A stretch of DNA of 16,811 bases from Candidatus Cloacimonadota bacterium (GTDB lineage Bacteria; Cloacimonadota; Cloacimonadia; Cloacimonadales; Cloacimonadaceae), in contig JAEZUG010000078.1 of assembly GCA_023421135.1 (NCBI GenBank), positions 1-16,811 on the forward strand, read 5' to 3'. Numbering within the stretch: position 1 is the first letter of the stretch; each line of letters opens with the position of its first letter. Both the position numbers and the translations under genes were made by a program. This document shows, piece after piece, positions 1 to 7,316 of the stretch. The notes beneath the pieces are model-generated. The model was not told where the DNA came from and did not search any database. It saw only the letters and a list, made by a program, of their open reading frames with translations.

Positions 1-463
1 GAGTCTCGATGTAAAGCAGCTTGGTGTTGGGCTGAATAGCTGCCTCAATCAGTTCAGGTTTACTGGTGTCCACAAAGCTGGCTTCCACTCCAAAGCGGCT
101 GAAGTGCTTTTCCAATACACTGCGGGAAGCTCCATAAACAGCATCAGTGGAGACTATGTGTGAGCCTTGAGAGAGATAGGCCATATACACAGTCGTCACA
201 GCTCCCATTCCGCTGGCGCAAGCAATGCCTCCAGCTCCGTTTTCCAAGGCTGCAACTGCATCTTCCAGAACTCTAACGGTGGGATTACCCAGCCGGGAAT
301 AGATGTAGCCATCGCTATCTCCAGCAAAGCAGGCAGCCCCATGATCAGCGTTTTTGAAGGCAAATGTTGAGCTTTGGTAGATGGGTGGATTGACTGCTAA
401 CAAAGAGTCTGGTTGCTGTCCTCCATGCACGAGTTTGGTATTGAAACCTGAGTTCTTTTTCAT
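1..463 (-). CDS. Cys/Met-metabolism PLP-dependent enzyme (methionine gamma-lyase-like), N-terminal part
   Basis: Only the first 154 codons are in the window; the gene starts with ATG at 463-461 and runs off at position 1. The protein belongs to the transsulfuration family of fold-type I PLP enzymes (methionine gamma-lyase, cystathionine gamma-synthase/lyase, O-acetylhomoserine sulfhydrylase). Visible family landmarks are NPPIYQSSTF at residues 25-34, YSRLGNPT at 55-62 (the Tyr and Arg that reach the neighbouring subunit's cofactor phosphate), SGMGAV at 84-89 and the VYG tyrosine at 110, which stacks on PLP. The lysine that binds PLP lies beyond the window edge. Residue 112 is Ala where Pseudomonas methionine gamma-lyase has Cys, so the exact reaction is open. 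An AGAGGA Shine-Dalgarno (468-473) sits four bases before the ATG. It is 65 bp downstream of the epimerase stop and may be cotranscribed. I am confident of the family, not of the substrate. Confidence 0.9.
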   Translation of the reverse strand, partial: MKKNSGFNTKLVHGGQQPDSLLAVNPPIYQSSTFAFKNADHGAACFAGDSDGYIYSRLGNPTVRVLEDAVAALENGAGGIACASGMGAVTTVYMAYLSQGSHIVSTDAVYGASRSVLEKHFSRFGVEASFVDTSKPELIEAAIQPNTKLLYIET

Positions 464-528
464 TGTATCCTCTTATTGTTTGATAATCTAATATTGTACT
501 GTCGGTGTGAGAACTGATTGCGGATGGA

Positions 529-1500
529 TCACTGGCTGTTAACCAGAAACCAATCCCACCAGAGGCGGATGCCCTCACTGAAGCTGATCCTGGGTTCGTA
601 TCCCAGTAAGCTTCTGGCTTTGGAGATATCGGCCAGAGTGATCTGAATATCAGCAAAAGGTAAGTGCTGAGTTTCCCGGATGAACTTCCTGCCCGAGAGA
701 TCTTCGAGATAGGTCATCATCGCAGAAAGACTGATGCTTTCTGAGCTCCCCAGATTGATCACTTCATACACATGATTGTTCTCTATATACTTCAGGGACA
801 GATATATGCCCTGGATGGTGTCTTCGATATAGGTATAGTCTCGGCTGGAGGAGCCATCCCCAAAAACAGGAACCGGGAGATCAGCCATAAGGCTCTTGCT
901 GAAGCTGCAGATGGCAAGATCAGGCCGTTGTCTGGGTCCATAGACAGAGAATATCCTGAGGCATATCACTGAAAGGTCGTAGAGATGATGCCAGTTGTAG
1001 CATAAAAGCTCTGCCGATTTCTTGCTGACAGCATATGGTGATATGGGCTGATCAACAATTGCGGACTCAGTGAAGGGAACCCTACCAGACTTTCCATAAA
1101 CCGAGGAGGAAGAAGCCAGGATAAAGGGTTTGATGTTCTTGCTTTTAGCAGCTTCCAAAAGGTTCAGGGTTCCAATGATGTTCACTTCAGCAAAGAGACT
1201 GGGATAGGTGATAGAGTGTCGAACTCCACCCATGGCTGCTAAGTGGATGATTGCGTCAAAGCTGTAGAGTTCAAAAATGGCCTGGAGCCTCTCGGACTCT
1301 CGGATATCAGCTTCTATCAGAGTGAAAGATGGGTGGTGAAACACTCCCGAAAGATTATTGCGTTTCAGACTGGGTTCATAATAGGGATCAAAGTTATCCA
1401 GCCCAAATATGCTATAACCTTCCTCCAGCAGTCTTTCGCAGAGATGAGAGCCGATGAATCCTGCTGCGCCGGTGATGAGAATGTTCTTTATCTCAGCCAT
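529..1500 (-). CDS. NAD-dependent nucleotide-sugar epimerase (UDP-glucuronate 4-epimerase-like)
   Basis: This is a 323-residue extended short-chain dehydrogenase/reductase, the usual length for UDP-hexose and UDP-glucuronate 4-epimerases. The NAD-binding glycine motif GAAGFIG is at residues 11-17, the SSSSVYG segment supplying the catalytic Ser is around 130-136, and the YAVSK catalytic Tyr/Lys pair is at 156-160. The stretch DNFDPYYEPSLKR near residue 36, VYGPRQRPDLAI and the LAAMGGVR loop resemble UDP-glucuronate 4-epimerases more than GalE, but substrate cannot be settled by eye. The product would be a UDP-sugar for surface polysaccharide. The ATG at 1500 lies inside the end of murA (ATGGCTGA, an 8-bp overlap), which suggests translational coupling, so this gene probably belongs to a cell-envelope precursor operon with murA. 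Confidence 0.9.
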   Translation of the reverse strand: MAEIKNILITGAAGFIGSHLCERLLEEGYSIFGLDNFDPYYEPSLKRNNLSGVFHHPSFTLIEADIRESERLQAIFELYSFDAIIHLAAMGGVRHSITYPSLFAEVNIIGTLNLLEAAKSKNIKPFILASSSSVYGKSGRVPFTESAIVDQPISPYAVSKKSAELLCYNWHHLYDLSVICLRIFSVYGPRQRPDLAICSFSKSLMADLPVPVFGDGSSSRDYTYIEDTIQGIYLSLKYIENNHVYEVINLGSSESISLSAMMTYLEDLSGRKFIRETQHLPFADIQITLADISKARSLLGYEPRISFSEGIRLWWDWFLVNSQ

Positions 1501-2746
1501 TCTCTCTTACTATCCTGGCGCCCAGTGAGTTCAGTTTCTCCTCAATACGGTCATATCCGCGGTCTATGTGGTATATTCTGGAGATTGTTGTTGTTCCTTC
1601 GGCTACCATTCCTGCTAAAACCAAAGCAGCACTGGCACGTAGGTCTGTCGCCATCACTTCTGCTCCGCTAAGTTTCTGGACTCCTTTGATTGTGGCAATG
1701 TTTCTCTCCAGGCGGATCTCTGCCTGCAGACGATTAAGCTCTGCCACGTGCATGAAGCGCTCTGGAAAGATGGTATCTTCGATGAAGCTCATCCCCTGAG
1801 CAAAGGCTGCCAGCACCATGAACTGAGCCTGTAGATCGGTGGGAAAGCCCGGATATGGCAAAGTGATGATGCTGAAGGGTTTAATTACTTTCGGTGGGTT
1901 GATGGTTATGAAGTCCTCTCCGAGATCCAGCTCACATCCTGCTTCTCTCAGTTTATCCAGGGCTGAGCCCAAATGCGAGGGCAGGCAGTTTTTCACCGTC
2001 ACAGGGTTTTCACTCAGAGCTCCGGCGATCAGGAAAGTTCCGGCTTCAATTCTATCAGGTATCATGGTCATCTCGACCGGGAAGAGATCCTCAACACCTT
2101 CGATGACAAGAGTGGTGCTGCTTTTGCCGTTGATCTTTGCACCCATCTTGTTCAGTAAATCTATAGTAGCATCGACTTCAGGTTCCATTGCAGCATTGTG
2201 CATAGTTGTCTTTCCCTGAGCCAGCACTGCAGCCATGAGGACGTTTATCGTAGCTCCCACAGAGCTCTTTTCAAAGAAGATATCTGCGCCTACCAGCTTC
2301 TCGGCTTTGGCATGAATGTAACCATGTTCAATCTGGATATCTGCACCCAGGGCTTCAAAAGCTTTTAAGTGAAGATCAACCGGTCTGGTACCGATTGCGC
2401 AACCGCCGGGAAAGGAGACACGAGCTTCTTTAAGCCGTGCTAAAAGTGGACCCAGCACATATATGGAAGCTCTCATCTTGCTCACCAGTTCGTAAGGAGC
2501 TTCATTGAAGCAAAGGTCTTTTGCATCTATACTCATGGTGGAACCGTTGTGTTCTATCCTAGCTCCCAGCACTCGCAGTAGGTGCGACATGCTCTTCAGG
2601 TCTATCAGATTAGGAACATTCTTAAGTACTGATCTGCCCGGTGCCAAAAGGCAGGCAGCCATCACTGGGAGTATGGCATTCTTTGCTCCGCACACATAAA
2701 CTGTGCCTTGCAGATTCCTGGTTCCTTCTATTCTGAAACTATCCAT
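1493..2746 (-). CDS. murA: UDP-N-acetylglucosamine 1-carboxyvinyltransferase
   Basis: MurA transfers the enolpyruvyl group of phosphoenolpyruvate to UDP-GlcNAc, the first committed step of peptidoglycan synthesis in the cytoplasm. The 417-residue length is standard. Active-site residues are in place: K22-N23 in GAKNAILP, R92, the reactive Cys at 116 in GGCAIGTRPVDLH with R121 after it, and the FPTDLQAQF segment carrying the general-base Asp (E. coli D305). Because the Cys is present rather than Asp, fosfomycin sensitivity would be expected from family knowledge. The start ATG at 2746 is preceded by TGAGGT, which overlaps the stop of prmC; the two genes are 7 bp apart. Its 3' end overlaps the epimerase start by 8 bp. 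It sits in a five- or six-gene same-strand run. Confidence 0.97.
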   Translation of the reverse strand: MDSFRIEGTRNLQGTVYVCGAKNAILPVMAACLLAPGRSVLKNVPNLIDLKSMSHLLRVLGARIEHNGSTMSIDAKDLCFNEAPYELVSKMRASIYVLGPLLARLKEARVSFPGGCAIGTRPVDLHLKAFEALGADIQIEHGYIHAKAEKLVGADIFFEKSSVGATINVLMAAVLAQGKTTMHNAAMEPEVDATIDLLNKMGAKINGKSSTTLVIEGVEDLFPVEMTMIPDRIEAGTFLIAGALSENPVTVKNCLPSHLGSALDKLREAGCELDLGEDFITINPPKVIKPFSIITLPYPGFPTDLQAQFMVLAAFAQGMSFIEDTIFPERFMHVAELNRLQAEIRLERNIATIKGVQKLSGAEVMATDLRASAALVLAGMVAEGTTTISRIYHIDRGYDRIEEKLNSLGARIVRENG

Positions 2747-2753
2747 TATTACC

Positions 2754-3584
2754 TCATATACTTATCTTAAAATATCTATCTCGTCCGGCTAAGTCTTGCA
2801 AGACCTCCGGATCATTGATCCCATTCTCACTGGCAATCTTCTGTATCTCTGCAGCTTGCTCTTCCCCAATCTCGAAGATAGCACAACCGCTCTCATTCAA
2901 TTTCGAGCTAAGCTGCGGGATTATTCTTTTGTAGTATTCCAAGCCTCTATCACTGGCTACCAAGGCCAGTTTGGGCTCGTGATCTCTTACATTAGCATCC
3001 AGGAATGCATACTCATTCTCCGCAATATAAGGCGGGTTACTGATTATCAGATCATACTTGCTGTTGTCTATTGGCCACAGGTCTGCTTTTCTGAAGCTTA
3101 TTACTGCCATGTGGGCAAGAGCGTTGGTTGTAGCTATCTGGAGGGCATCCTCACTGATGTCTGTCGCATGAACAATGCAATCTGGCAGTTCAAGCTTGAG
3201 CGTGATAGCAATCACGCCAGAGCCTGTGCCTATATCCAGAACAGAGGATCCTGGCTTCACACTATTCAGATACTGCAATGCTAGATCCACCAATCCTTCC
3301 GTCTCAGGACGGGGTATCAAGCAGCCGGTTGATACATGAAACTCCCTACCATAGAAATATGCCTTACCTGTTATATACTGAGAGGGTTCTCCCCTCAACC
3401 TTCTGGATGAATATGTATTCCATAGCACAGATTCAGCTGGGGACAACAAGCGATCTTTTTGAAGCCGGATTTCTGGAATACTAAACCCTGAGACATCCTG
3501 TAGCAGATAGAGGAAGTCATGCAGTGCTATACCACTATCACTTGACATCTTCTGAGCCTCGCTCAATGCCTCAGCAAGAGTCAT
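2754..3584 (-). CDS. prmC: Peptide chain release factor N5-glutamine methyltransferase
   Basis: PrmC (HemK) methylates the GGQ glutamine of class I release factors with S-adenosylmethionine, raising termination efficiency. The 276-residue protein has the N-terminal helical release-factor-binding domain (about 1-75), the linker strand with the RGEPSQYITG motif at 64-73 and IPRPETE at 90-96, the SAM-binding motif VLDIGTGSG at 115-123 and the catalytic NPPYI at 183-187. This combination is diagnostic for PrmC as against other N6/N5 methyltransferases. It follows the receiver-HATPase gene after 5 bp and precedes murA by 7 bp. The start ATG at 3584 has an AGGT element about seven bases upstream, within the end of the previous gene. 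The common partner prfA is not adjacent here. Confidence 0.96.
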   Translation of the reverse strand: MTLAEALSEAQKMSSDSGIALHDFLYLLQDVSGFSIPEIRLQKDRLLSPAESVLWNTYSSRRLRGEPSQYITGKAYFYGREFHVSTGCLIPRPETEGLVDLALQYLNSVKPGSSVLDIGTGSGVIAITLKLELPDCIVHATDISEDALQIATTNALAHMAVISFRKADLWPIDNSKYDLIISNPPYIAENEYAFLDANVRDHEPKLALVASDRGLEYYKRIIPQLSSKLNESGCAIFEIGEEQAAEIQKIASENGINDPEVLQDLAGRDRYFKISI

Positions 3585-3589
3585 ATAGC

Positions 3590-4504
3590 TTACCTGACTT
3601 CAAGATTCTTAATAACGGTTGTCTTACGTCCAGAATCTGAGAATTCCAGATGGTCTGCAAAATGATACAGTAGCGCCAGACCTCTTCCATGTTCCTGAGT
3701 GGTGGGAGAAGCCCCTTTCTTGAGCTCTTCCATCCACTCCTGGTAGTCAAAACCCTCTCCTTCATCCTCAATGCTCATTGATAATTTATGCTGCACATTG
3801 TCTATATCCAGATGGAACTTGATTCTGCGAGCATTAACACCAGGATCTTCCAGGCGGCTTTTAATCAATTCCCCCAAGTTCTCAGTATCCATAGAGCGTT
3901 CGCTGTGATTCAGATTTAATGTACCATGGATAAATGAGTTGTAAGCCATTTCGTCCAAACAACTAAGAACCTGATTCATCAGTTTGCTGGAGAGGTTGAA
4001 GTTTTGGTTCAGATAACCGTGAACAACTCTGGACAGGCTGAACTTGGTAAACTCGGAGGGTTTGATCTCCAAGCTCAATCCAGCTTTCTCCAGATGTTTA
4101 TAATAATTGGAAAGCTCTTTTCGCTTCTTTCTCTTGTTAATGACTTTCTTGATGGTCTCAATCAACACTTTTGAATCAATGGGTTTAGCCAGAAAGTCAG
4201 CAGCTCCCAGTTGAATTGCCCGAACGTAGTATTCGTGTTCCAAAAAACCTGTCATCAGGATCACTTCCAGATCCCGTTCCAGATTTACCCTGATCCGTTC
4301 CAGCAAATCTAGGCCGGTAACGCCTTGCATCTCAATATCACAGATGATGAGATCATACTCAGCGCCATCAACTTTGCGCAAAGCATCACTGCCATTATAG
4401 GCAGCTTCGGCAATAAAGCCATGCAGCTCCAGAATCTTACACAAACTGGTAAGCATATCCAGAGAATCGTCAACGACCAGAATCCGGGGGTAGGTTTCGG
4501 ACAT
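3590..4504 (-). CDS. Response regulator with receiver domain fused to an RsbW-like HATPase domain
   Basis: The protein joins a CheY-like receiver domain (about residues 6-125) to a GHKL ATPase domain of the anti-sigma serine-kinase type (about 155-304). Numbered from the ATG at 4504, receiver landmarks are the acidic pair D12-D13, phospho-acceptor D56 in ICDIEM, T85 in LMTGF and K107 in AKPID. The HATPase part has an N-box (LDEMAYNSFIHG, E185/N189), a G1 box DEGEGFD at 247-253 and a G2 box HGRGLAL at 272-278. No His-kinase DHp helix with its His is seen, so this is not a hybrid histidine kinase. The upstream STAS gene is the expected partner. A TTG at 4513 would give three extra residues and an 8-bp overlap; I prefer the ATG one base after the STAS stop. 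Which sigma factor or other target it controls is unknown. Confidence 0.88.
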   Translation of the reverse strand: MSETYPRILVVDDSLDMLTSLCKILELHGFIAEAAYNGSDALRKVDGAEYDLIICDIEMQGVTGLDLLERIRVNLERDLEVILMTGFLEHEYYVRAIQLGAADFLAKPIDSKVLIETIKKVINKRKKRKELSNYYKHLEKAGLSLEIKPSEFTKFSLSRVVHGYLNQNFNLSSKLMNQVLSCLDEMAYNSFIHGTLNLNHSERSMDTENLGELIKSRLEDPGVNARRIKFHLDIDNVQHKLSMSIEDEGEGFDYQEWMEELKKGASPTTQEHGRGLALLYHFADHLEFSDSGRKTTVIKNLEVR

Positions 4505-4505
4505 A

Positions 4506-4814
4506 TTAGCCAAGGTTGACAGTGAACAGCTGGTTCAGCTTGAGCATAGAGAAGAGCTCATATACGCTGTTTGAGCTGCGGATCACTTCGATTTCTCCAC
4601 CTTTACCGATGAAATCTTTGTAAAATAACAATATCTTGCCGATACCCGTTGAACTGATATTACGGCACTCAAACAGGTCTAGCTCCAACAAGTTAGCATC
4701 CGATTGAAAGACTTCTGCCAGCTTCTCCTGAAGCAGATGGGCATTCTCGCTATTCAGGATGCCATCGATTTTGATATTGGCTACTCTGTTCTCGATCTTT
4801 AGCTCAATACTCAT
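4506..4814 (-). CDS. STAS-domain anti-sigma factor antagonist (SpoIIAA/RsbV-like)
   Basis: This 102-residue single-domain protein matches the STAS fold of SpoIIAA/RsbV antagonists in length and layout: a beta-rich start, the strand LLELDLFECRNI, then the phosphorylation loop ISSTGIGKIL at 53-62 that carries the serine targeted by RsbW-type kinases. The aspartate that often precedes the two serines is Ile here. In partner switching the unphosphorylated STAS protein binds the HATPase protein and frees its other client. The next gene downstream encodes just such an HATPase, with a receiver domain attached, so they probably form a pair. The ATG at 4814 has a good AAGGAG (near 4821-4826) six bases upstream, and a candidate promoter lies just before it. 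Confidence 0.88.
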   Translation of the reverse strand: MSIELKIENRVANIKIDGILNSENAHLLQEKLAEVFQSDANLLELDLFECRNISSTGIGKILLFYKDFIGKGGEIEVIRSSNSVYELFSMLKLNQLFTVNLG

Positions 4815-4844
4815 AGTGAACTCCTTTAAAAGTATCTAATTACA

Positions 4845-4873
4845 ATACCAGACTGCAGGACTATTTCTGTCAA
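4845..4873 (-). promoter_or_regulatory. Candidate sigma70 promoter for the STAS-to-epimerase gene run
   Basis: On the minus strand a perfect TTGACA (4868-4873) is followed after 17 bp by TGGTAT (4845-4850), which matches only three of six bases of the -10 consensus. It lies in the 64-bp gap between the EF-G stop and the STAS start. It would give an untranslated leader of roughly 25 bases ahead of the AAGGAG ribosome site. The -35 is convincing and the -10 is weak. Confidence 0.4.
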
Positions 4874-4878
4874 GCAGT

Positions 4879-6990
4879 TTAATCAGCATAGCCTCGTATC
4901 CTCTTCAAGACTGCATTTTGAACATTAACAGGACAGATCTCATAGGCTTTGAACTCAAGGGTATAGATTGCTCTGCCCTGACTGAGAGAACGTATTCTCG
5001 TGGCATAACCAAAGAGTTCAGAGAGCGGCACGTCTGCCACAACTTCCTGTTGAATCTCCGTATGACGTCGCATAACCCCGATTCTACCCCGTTTGGCATT
5101 CACATCCGAGATAATATCCCCCACAAACTCATCGGGAGTGATAACCGACAACAGCATAATAGGTTCCATGATCACAGCATCTGCAGAACGCAGAGCCTTT
5201 CCAATTGCCATGGACGTTGAGATGCGAAAGGCCAGCTCATTTGAATCCACTTGGTTAAAGGCCCCATCAATCAATTCTATCTTGACTCTTTCTATAGCTC
5301 CGCTGATCAGAGGGCCGTCATTCAAAGTATTCAATGCTGCTTCTTCGATGGCCTTCCAATATTCCTGAGGGATCTGATCTGGGTTAACTTTATTCACAAA
5401 GATGTTTCTGACCTCTTCAGTAAGTTCTGAAGGCTGAAGAGGAGACAATCTGAACTTGACCTGGGCAAAATTCCCTTTCCCATTCATATCTCTCACAAAG
5501 GTCTCTTCCACAACAACTTCTTTGGATATCGTCTCTTTGTAAGAGACCTGTGGATTTCCCACATTTGCCGCCACATTAAACTCCCGTTTGAGACGATCCA
5601 CAATGATATCCAGATGCAGCTCTCCCATCCCGGAGATGAGCGTCTGCCCAGAATCTTTATCAATATGTACCTTGAAGGTAGGGTCTTCTTCTTCCAGTCT
5701 GGCCAGAGCTTCTTTCAAGCTGTCCTGATCCGCCTTGGTCTTGGGTTCGATGGCAATAGAGATCACTGAATCAGGAAAATGCATCTTGCTAAGATGGACT
5801 TCAGTCTTACCATCAGTAATTGTATCACCTGTGATCAGAAAGCGGGAACCAACGATCGCTCCGATATCTCCGGCGTGCAGATTGTCCAGATCCACCTTCT
5901 TGCTCGCCATCATGGAGAGCATACGCGAAACTCTTTCTCTTTTGCCATTGGTCTGGTTGATAAAGCTCTCGCCTTTCTTCAGAATCCCAGAATAAACGCG
6001 CACATAGACGAGTTTTCCCACATACTTATCCACCTGAACCTTGAAAGCCATTGCCACAAATGGATCAGCAGTATCCGCATGAATCAGTATGGGCTTGCCT
6101 GTATCCGGCTCTGCACCCTCAATCGGCGGAATATCCAGCGGTGAGGGCATATAGTCACAGATTGCATCCAGAAGAGGTTGAACGCCCCTGTTCTTGAGAG
6201 AACTCCCACAGAGAACCGGGATAAGCTTCTCTGTCACAGTACCTTTCCGAATTGCTCTTGCAACGATCACTTCCGGTATTTCCTCACCCTCGAGAAAGAG
6301 CATCATGAGCTCATCGTCAAACTCAGAGATAGCTTCCAGCAAGGTCTCGCGACGCTCTTGAGCTTCACTGAGCAGCTTCTCTGGAATTGGTGCAGCTTTC
6401 ACTTCCTGTCCATAGGTAAGTGGATCAAATTCCCAAGCCTTCATCGAAACCAGATCTATCACACCCTGGAAATTATCCTCTCTACCAATGGGCATATTGA
6501 TCGGGACGGCATTGGGACTGAGCCGCTCATGGATCATCTGGATCACACGGTCAAAATCTGCCCCGATTCTATCCATTTTGTTGATATAAGCCATTCTGGG
6601 GATGTGATATCGATCCGCCTGATGCCATACGGTTTCAGATTGAGGTTCCACGCCACCTACTGCGCAGAAGACGCCAATTGCCCCATCTAACACTCGTAGG
6701 CTGCGCTCCACTTCTGCAGTAAAATCCACATGGCCGGGAGTATCTATGATATTGATCTTATGTTCTTTCCAAAAGCAGGACACAGTGGCTGATGTGATGG
6801 TTATACCACGTTCACGCTCCTGTTCCATCCAGTCCGTAAATGCGTTGCCATCGTGGACTTCGCCCATTTTGTGCAAGAACCCTGTGTAAAAGAGGATCCG
6901 CTCTGTGGTTGTGGTCTTTCCGGCATCAATATGGGCCATGATGCCGATGTTTCTGATTCTTTCCAGTTTACTGTCTGGGTCACCTTTCAT
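4879..6990 (-). CDS. fusA: Translation elongation factor G (divergent domain IV)
   Basis: EF-G is the GTPase that drives tRNA-mRNA translocation and, with RRF, ribosome recycling. The 703-residue protein has every GTPase box: AHIDAGKT at 19-26, RGITI at 61-65, DTPGH at 83-87 with catalytic His87, NKMD at 137-140 and CGSS for G5. Domains II-V follow at normal length, ending with the FGYAT and QGRA motifs of domain V. It is not in a str operon: no rpsL, rpsG or tuf is adjacent. The domain IV tip reads NQVDSNE from residue 579 where standard EF-G has HDVDSSE, so the His important for translocation (E. coli H583) is Asn. It may therefore be a second, specialised EF-G. The ATG at 6990 has AAAGGA about ten bases upstream. 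Confidence 0.95.
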   Translation of the reverse strand: MKGDPDSKLERIRNIGIMAHIDAGKTTTTERILFYTGFLHKMGEVHDGNAFTDWMEQERERGITITSATVSCFWKEHKINIIDTPGHVDFTAEVERSLRVLDGAIGVFCAVGGVEPQSETVWHQADRYHIPRMAYINKMDRIGADFDRVIQMIHERLSPNAVPINMPIGREDNFQGVIDLVSMKAWEFDPLTYGQEVKAAPIPEKLLSEAQERRETLLEAISEFDDELMMLFLEGEEIPEVIVARAIRKGTVTEKLIPVLCGSSLKNRGVQPLLDAICDYMPSPLDIPPIEGAEPDTGKPILIHADTADPFVAMAFKVQVDKYVGKLVYVRVYSGILKKGESFINQTNGKRERVSRMLSMMASKKVDLDNLHAGDIGAIVGSRFLITGDTITDGKTEVHLSKMHFPDSVISIAIEPKTKADQDSLKEALARLEEEDPTFKVHIDKDSGQTLISGMGELHLDIIVDRLKREFNVAANVGNPQVSYKETISKEVVVEETFVRDMNGKGNFAQVKFRLSPLQPSELTEEVRNIFVNKVNPDQIPQEYWKAIEEAALNTLNDGPLISGAIERVKIELIDGAFNQVDSNELAFRISTSMAIGKALRSADAVIMEPIMLLSVITPDEFVGDIISDVNAKRGRIGVMRRHTEIQQEVVADVPLSELFGYATRIRSLSQGRAIYTLEFKAYEICPVNVQNAVLKRIRGYAD

Positions 6991-7040
6991 GATTAGTATT
7001 TCCTTTGCTTGGCCGGGGATTGGTTAATCTCGGGTTTGGC

Positions 7041-7056
7041 GTCCTGAGTTCAGGAC
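7041..7056. promoter_or_regulatory. 16-bp palindrome in the EF-G upstream region
   Basis: GTCCTGA and TCAGGAC are perfect 7-bp inverted halves separated by two bases (GT). The centre lies about 60 bp upstream of the EF-G start. It could be a dimeric repressor site or, in the transcript, a small 6-bp hairpin with a four-base loop. There is no T-run beside it, so a terminator is unlikely. Confidence 0.45.
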
Positions 7057-7204
7057 AACTCTCTCAAACATCTAGTTGGAACATTTTTTCTAATAGCTTA
7101 TCTTTGTCCACAAAAAAAGCAAATCCAGATGTCCAAATCAGGGATGAATACTACACACCTCGAGTTCTCCCCAAAGCAATTTCCTCCTGCTCACTCTTTC
7201 GATT

Positions 7205-7245
7205 CCGTAACGCTGCCTTAACGATTCTTTAGTGATCCCTTAACG
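7205..7245. promoter_or_regulatory. Four 8-bp direct repeats at exact 11-bp spacing (operator-like)
   Basis: On the plus strand the units are CCGTAACG (7205), CCTTAACG (7216), CTTTAGTG (7227) and CCTTAACG (7238), each 11 bp after the last. Against CCTTAACG they match 7, 8, 5 and 8 bases. The spacers are CTG, ATT and ATC. Direct repeats with 11-bp, one-helical-turn phasing are typical of sites for OmpR/PhoB-family response regulators. No such regulator is encoded in the window. Target gene is inferred to be EF-G, whose start is 215 bp downstream. Confidence 0.5.
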
Positions 7246-7316
7246 AAAGCTAAGGAAAGGCTTATTCTGTAGTAAGTTATGAATAAAGAACTAAATGAGA
7301 TGGGAGCAGGAGAAGA

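Larger units (their letters stand above)
6991..7316. other. 326-bp intergenic region between meaB and EF-G genes
   Basis: I see no convincing gene here. It holds an array of 11-bp phased direct repeats near its meaB side (7205-7245) and a 16-bp palindrome near its EF-G side (7041-7056), each listed separately. A T7 run on the minus strand (7112-7118) is not preceded by a clear GC-rich hairpin. I could not find a strong -35/-10 pair for EF-G. The gap is unusually large compared with the 0-90-bp gaps elsewhere on this strand, so it is probably where the EF-G gene is controlled. Confidence 0.6.

Noticed and set aside
7064..7150. A short minus-strand frame of 28 codons with protein-like composition (contains FVDKDKLLEKMFQLDV, possible GTG start at 7111)
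   Set aside because: There is no ribosome site and a stop closely bounds it upstream; it might be a gene remnant or leader peptide but cannot be supported.
7005..7232. A 75-codon open frame on the plus strand in the meaB to EF-G gap
   Set aside because: It has no Shine-Dalgarno, no recognisable domain, overlaps the operator-like repeats and opposes all neighbours; most likely chance.
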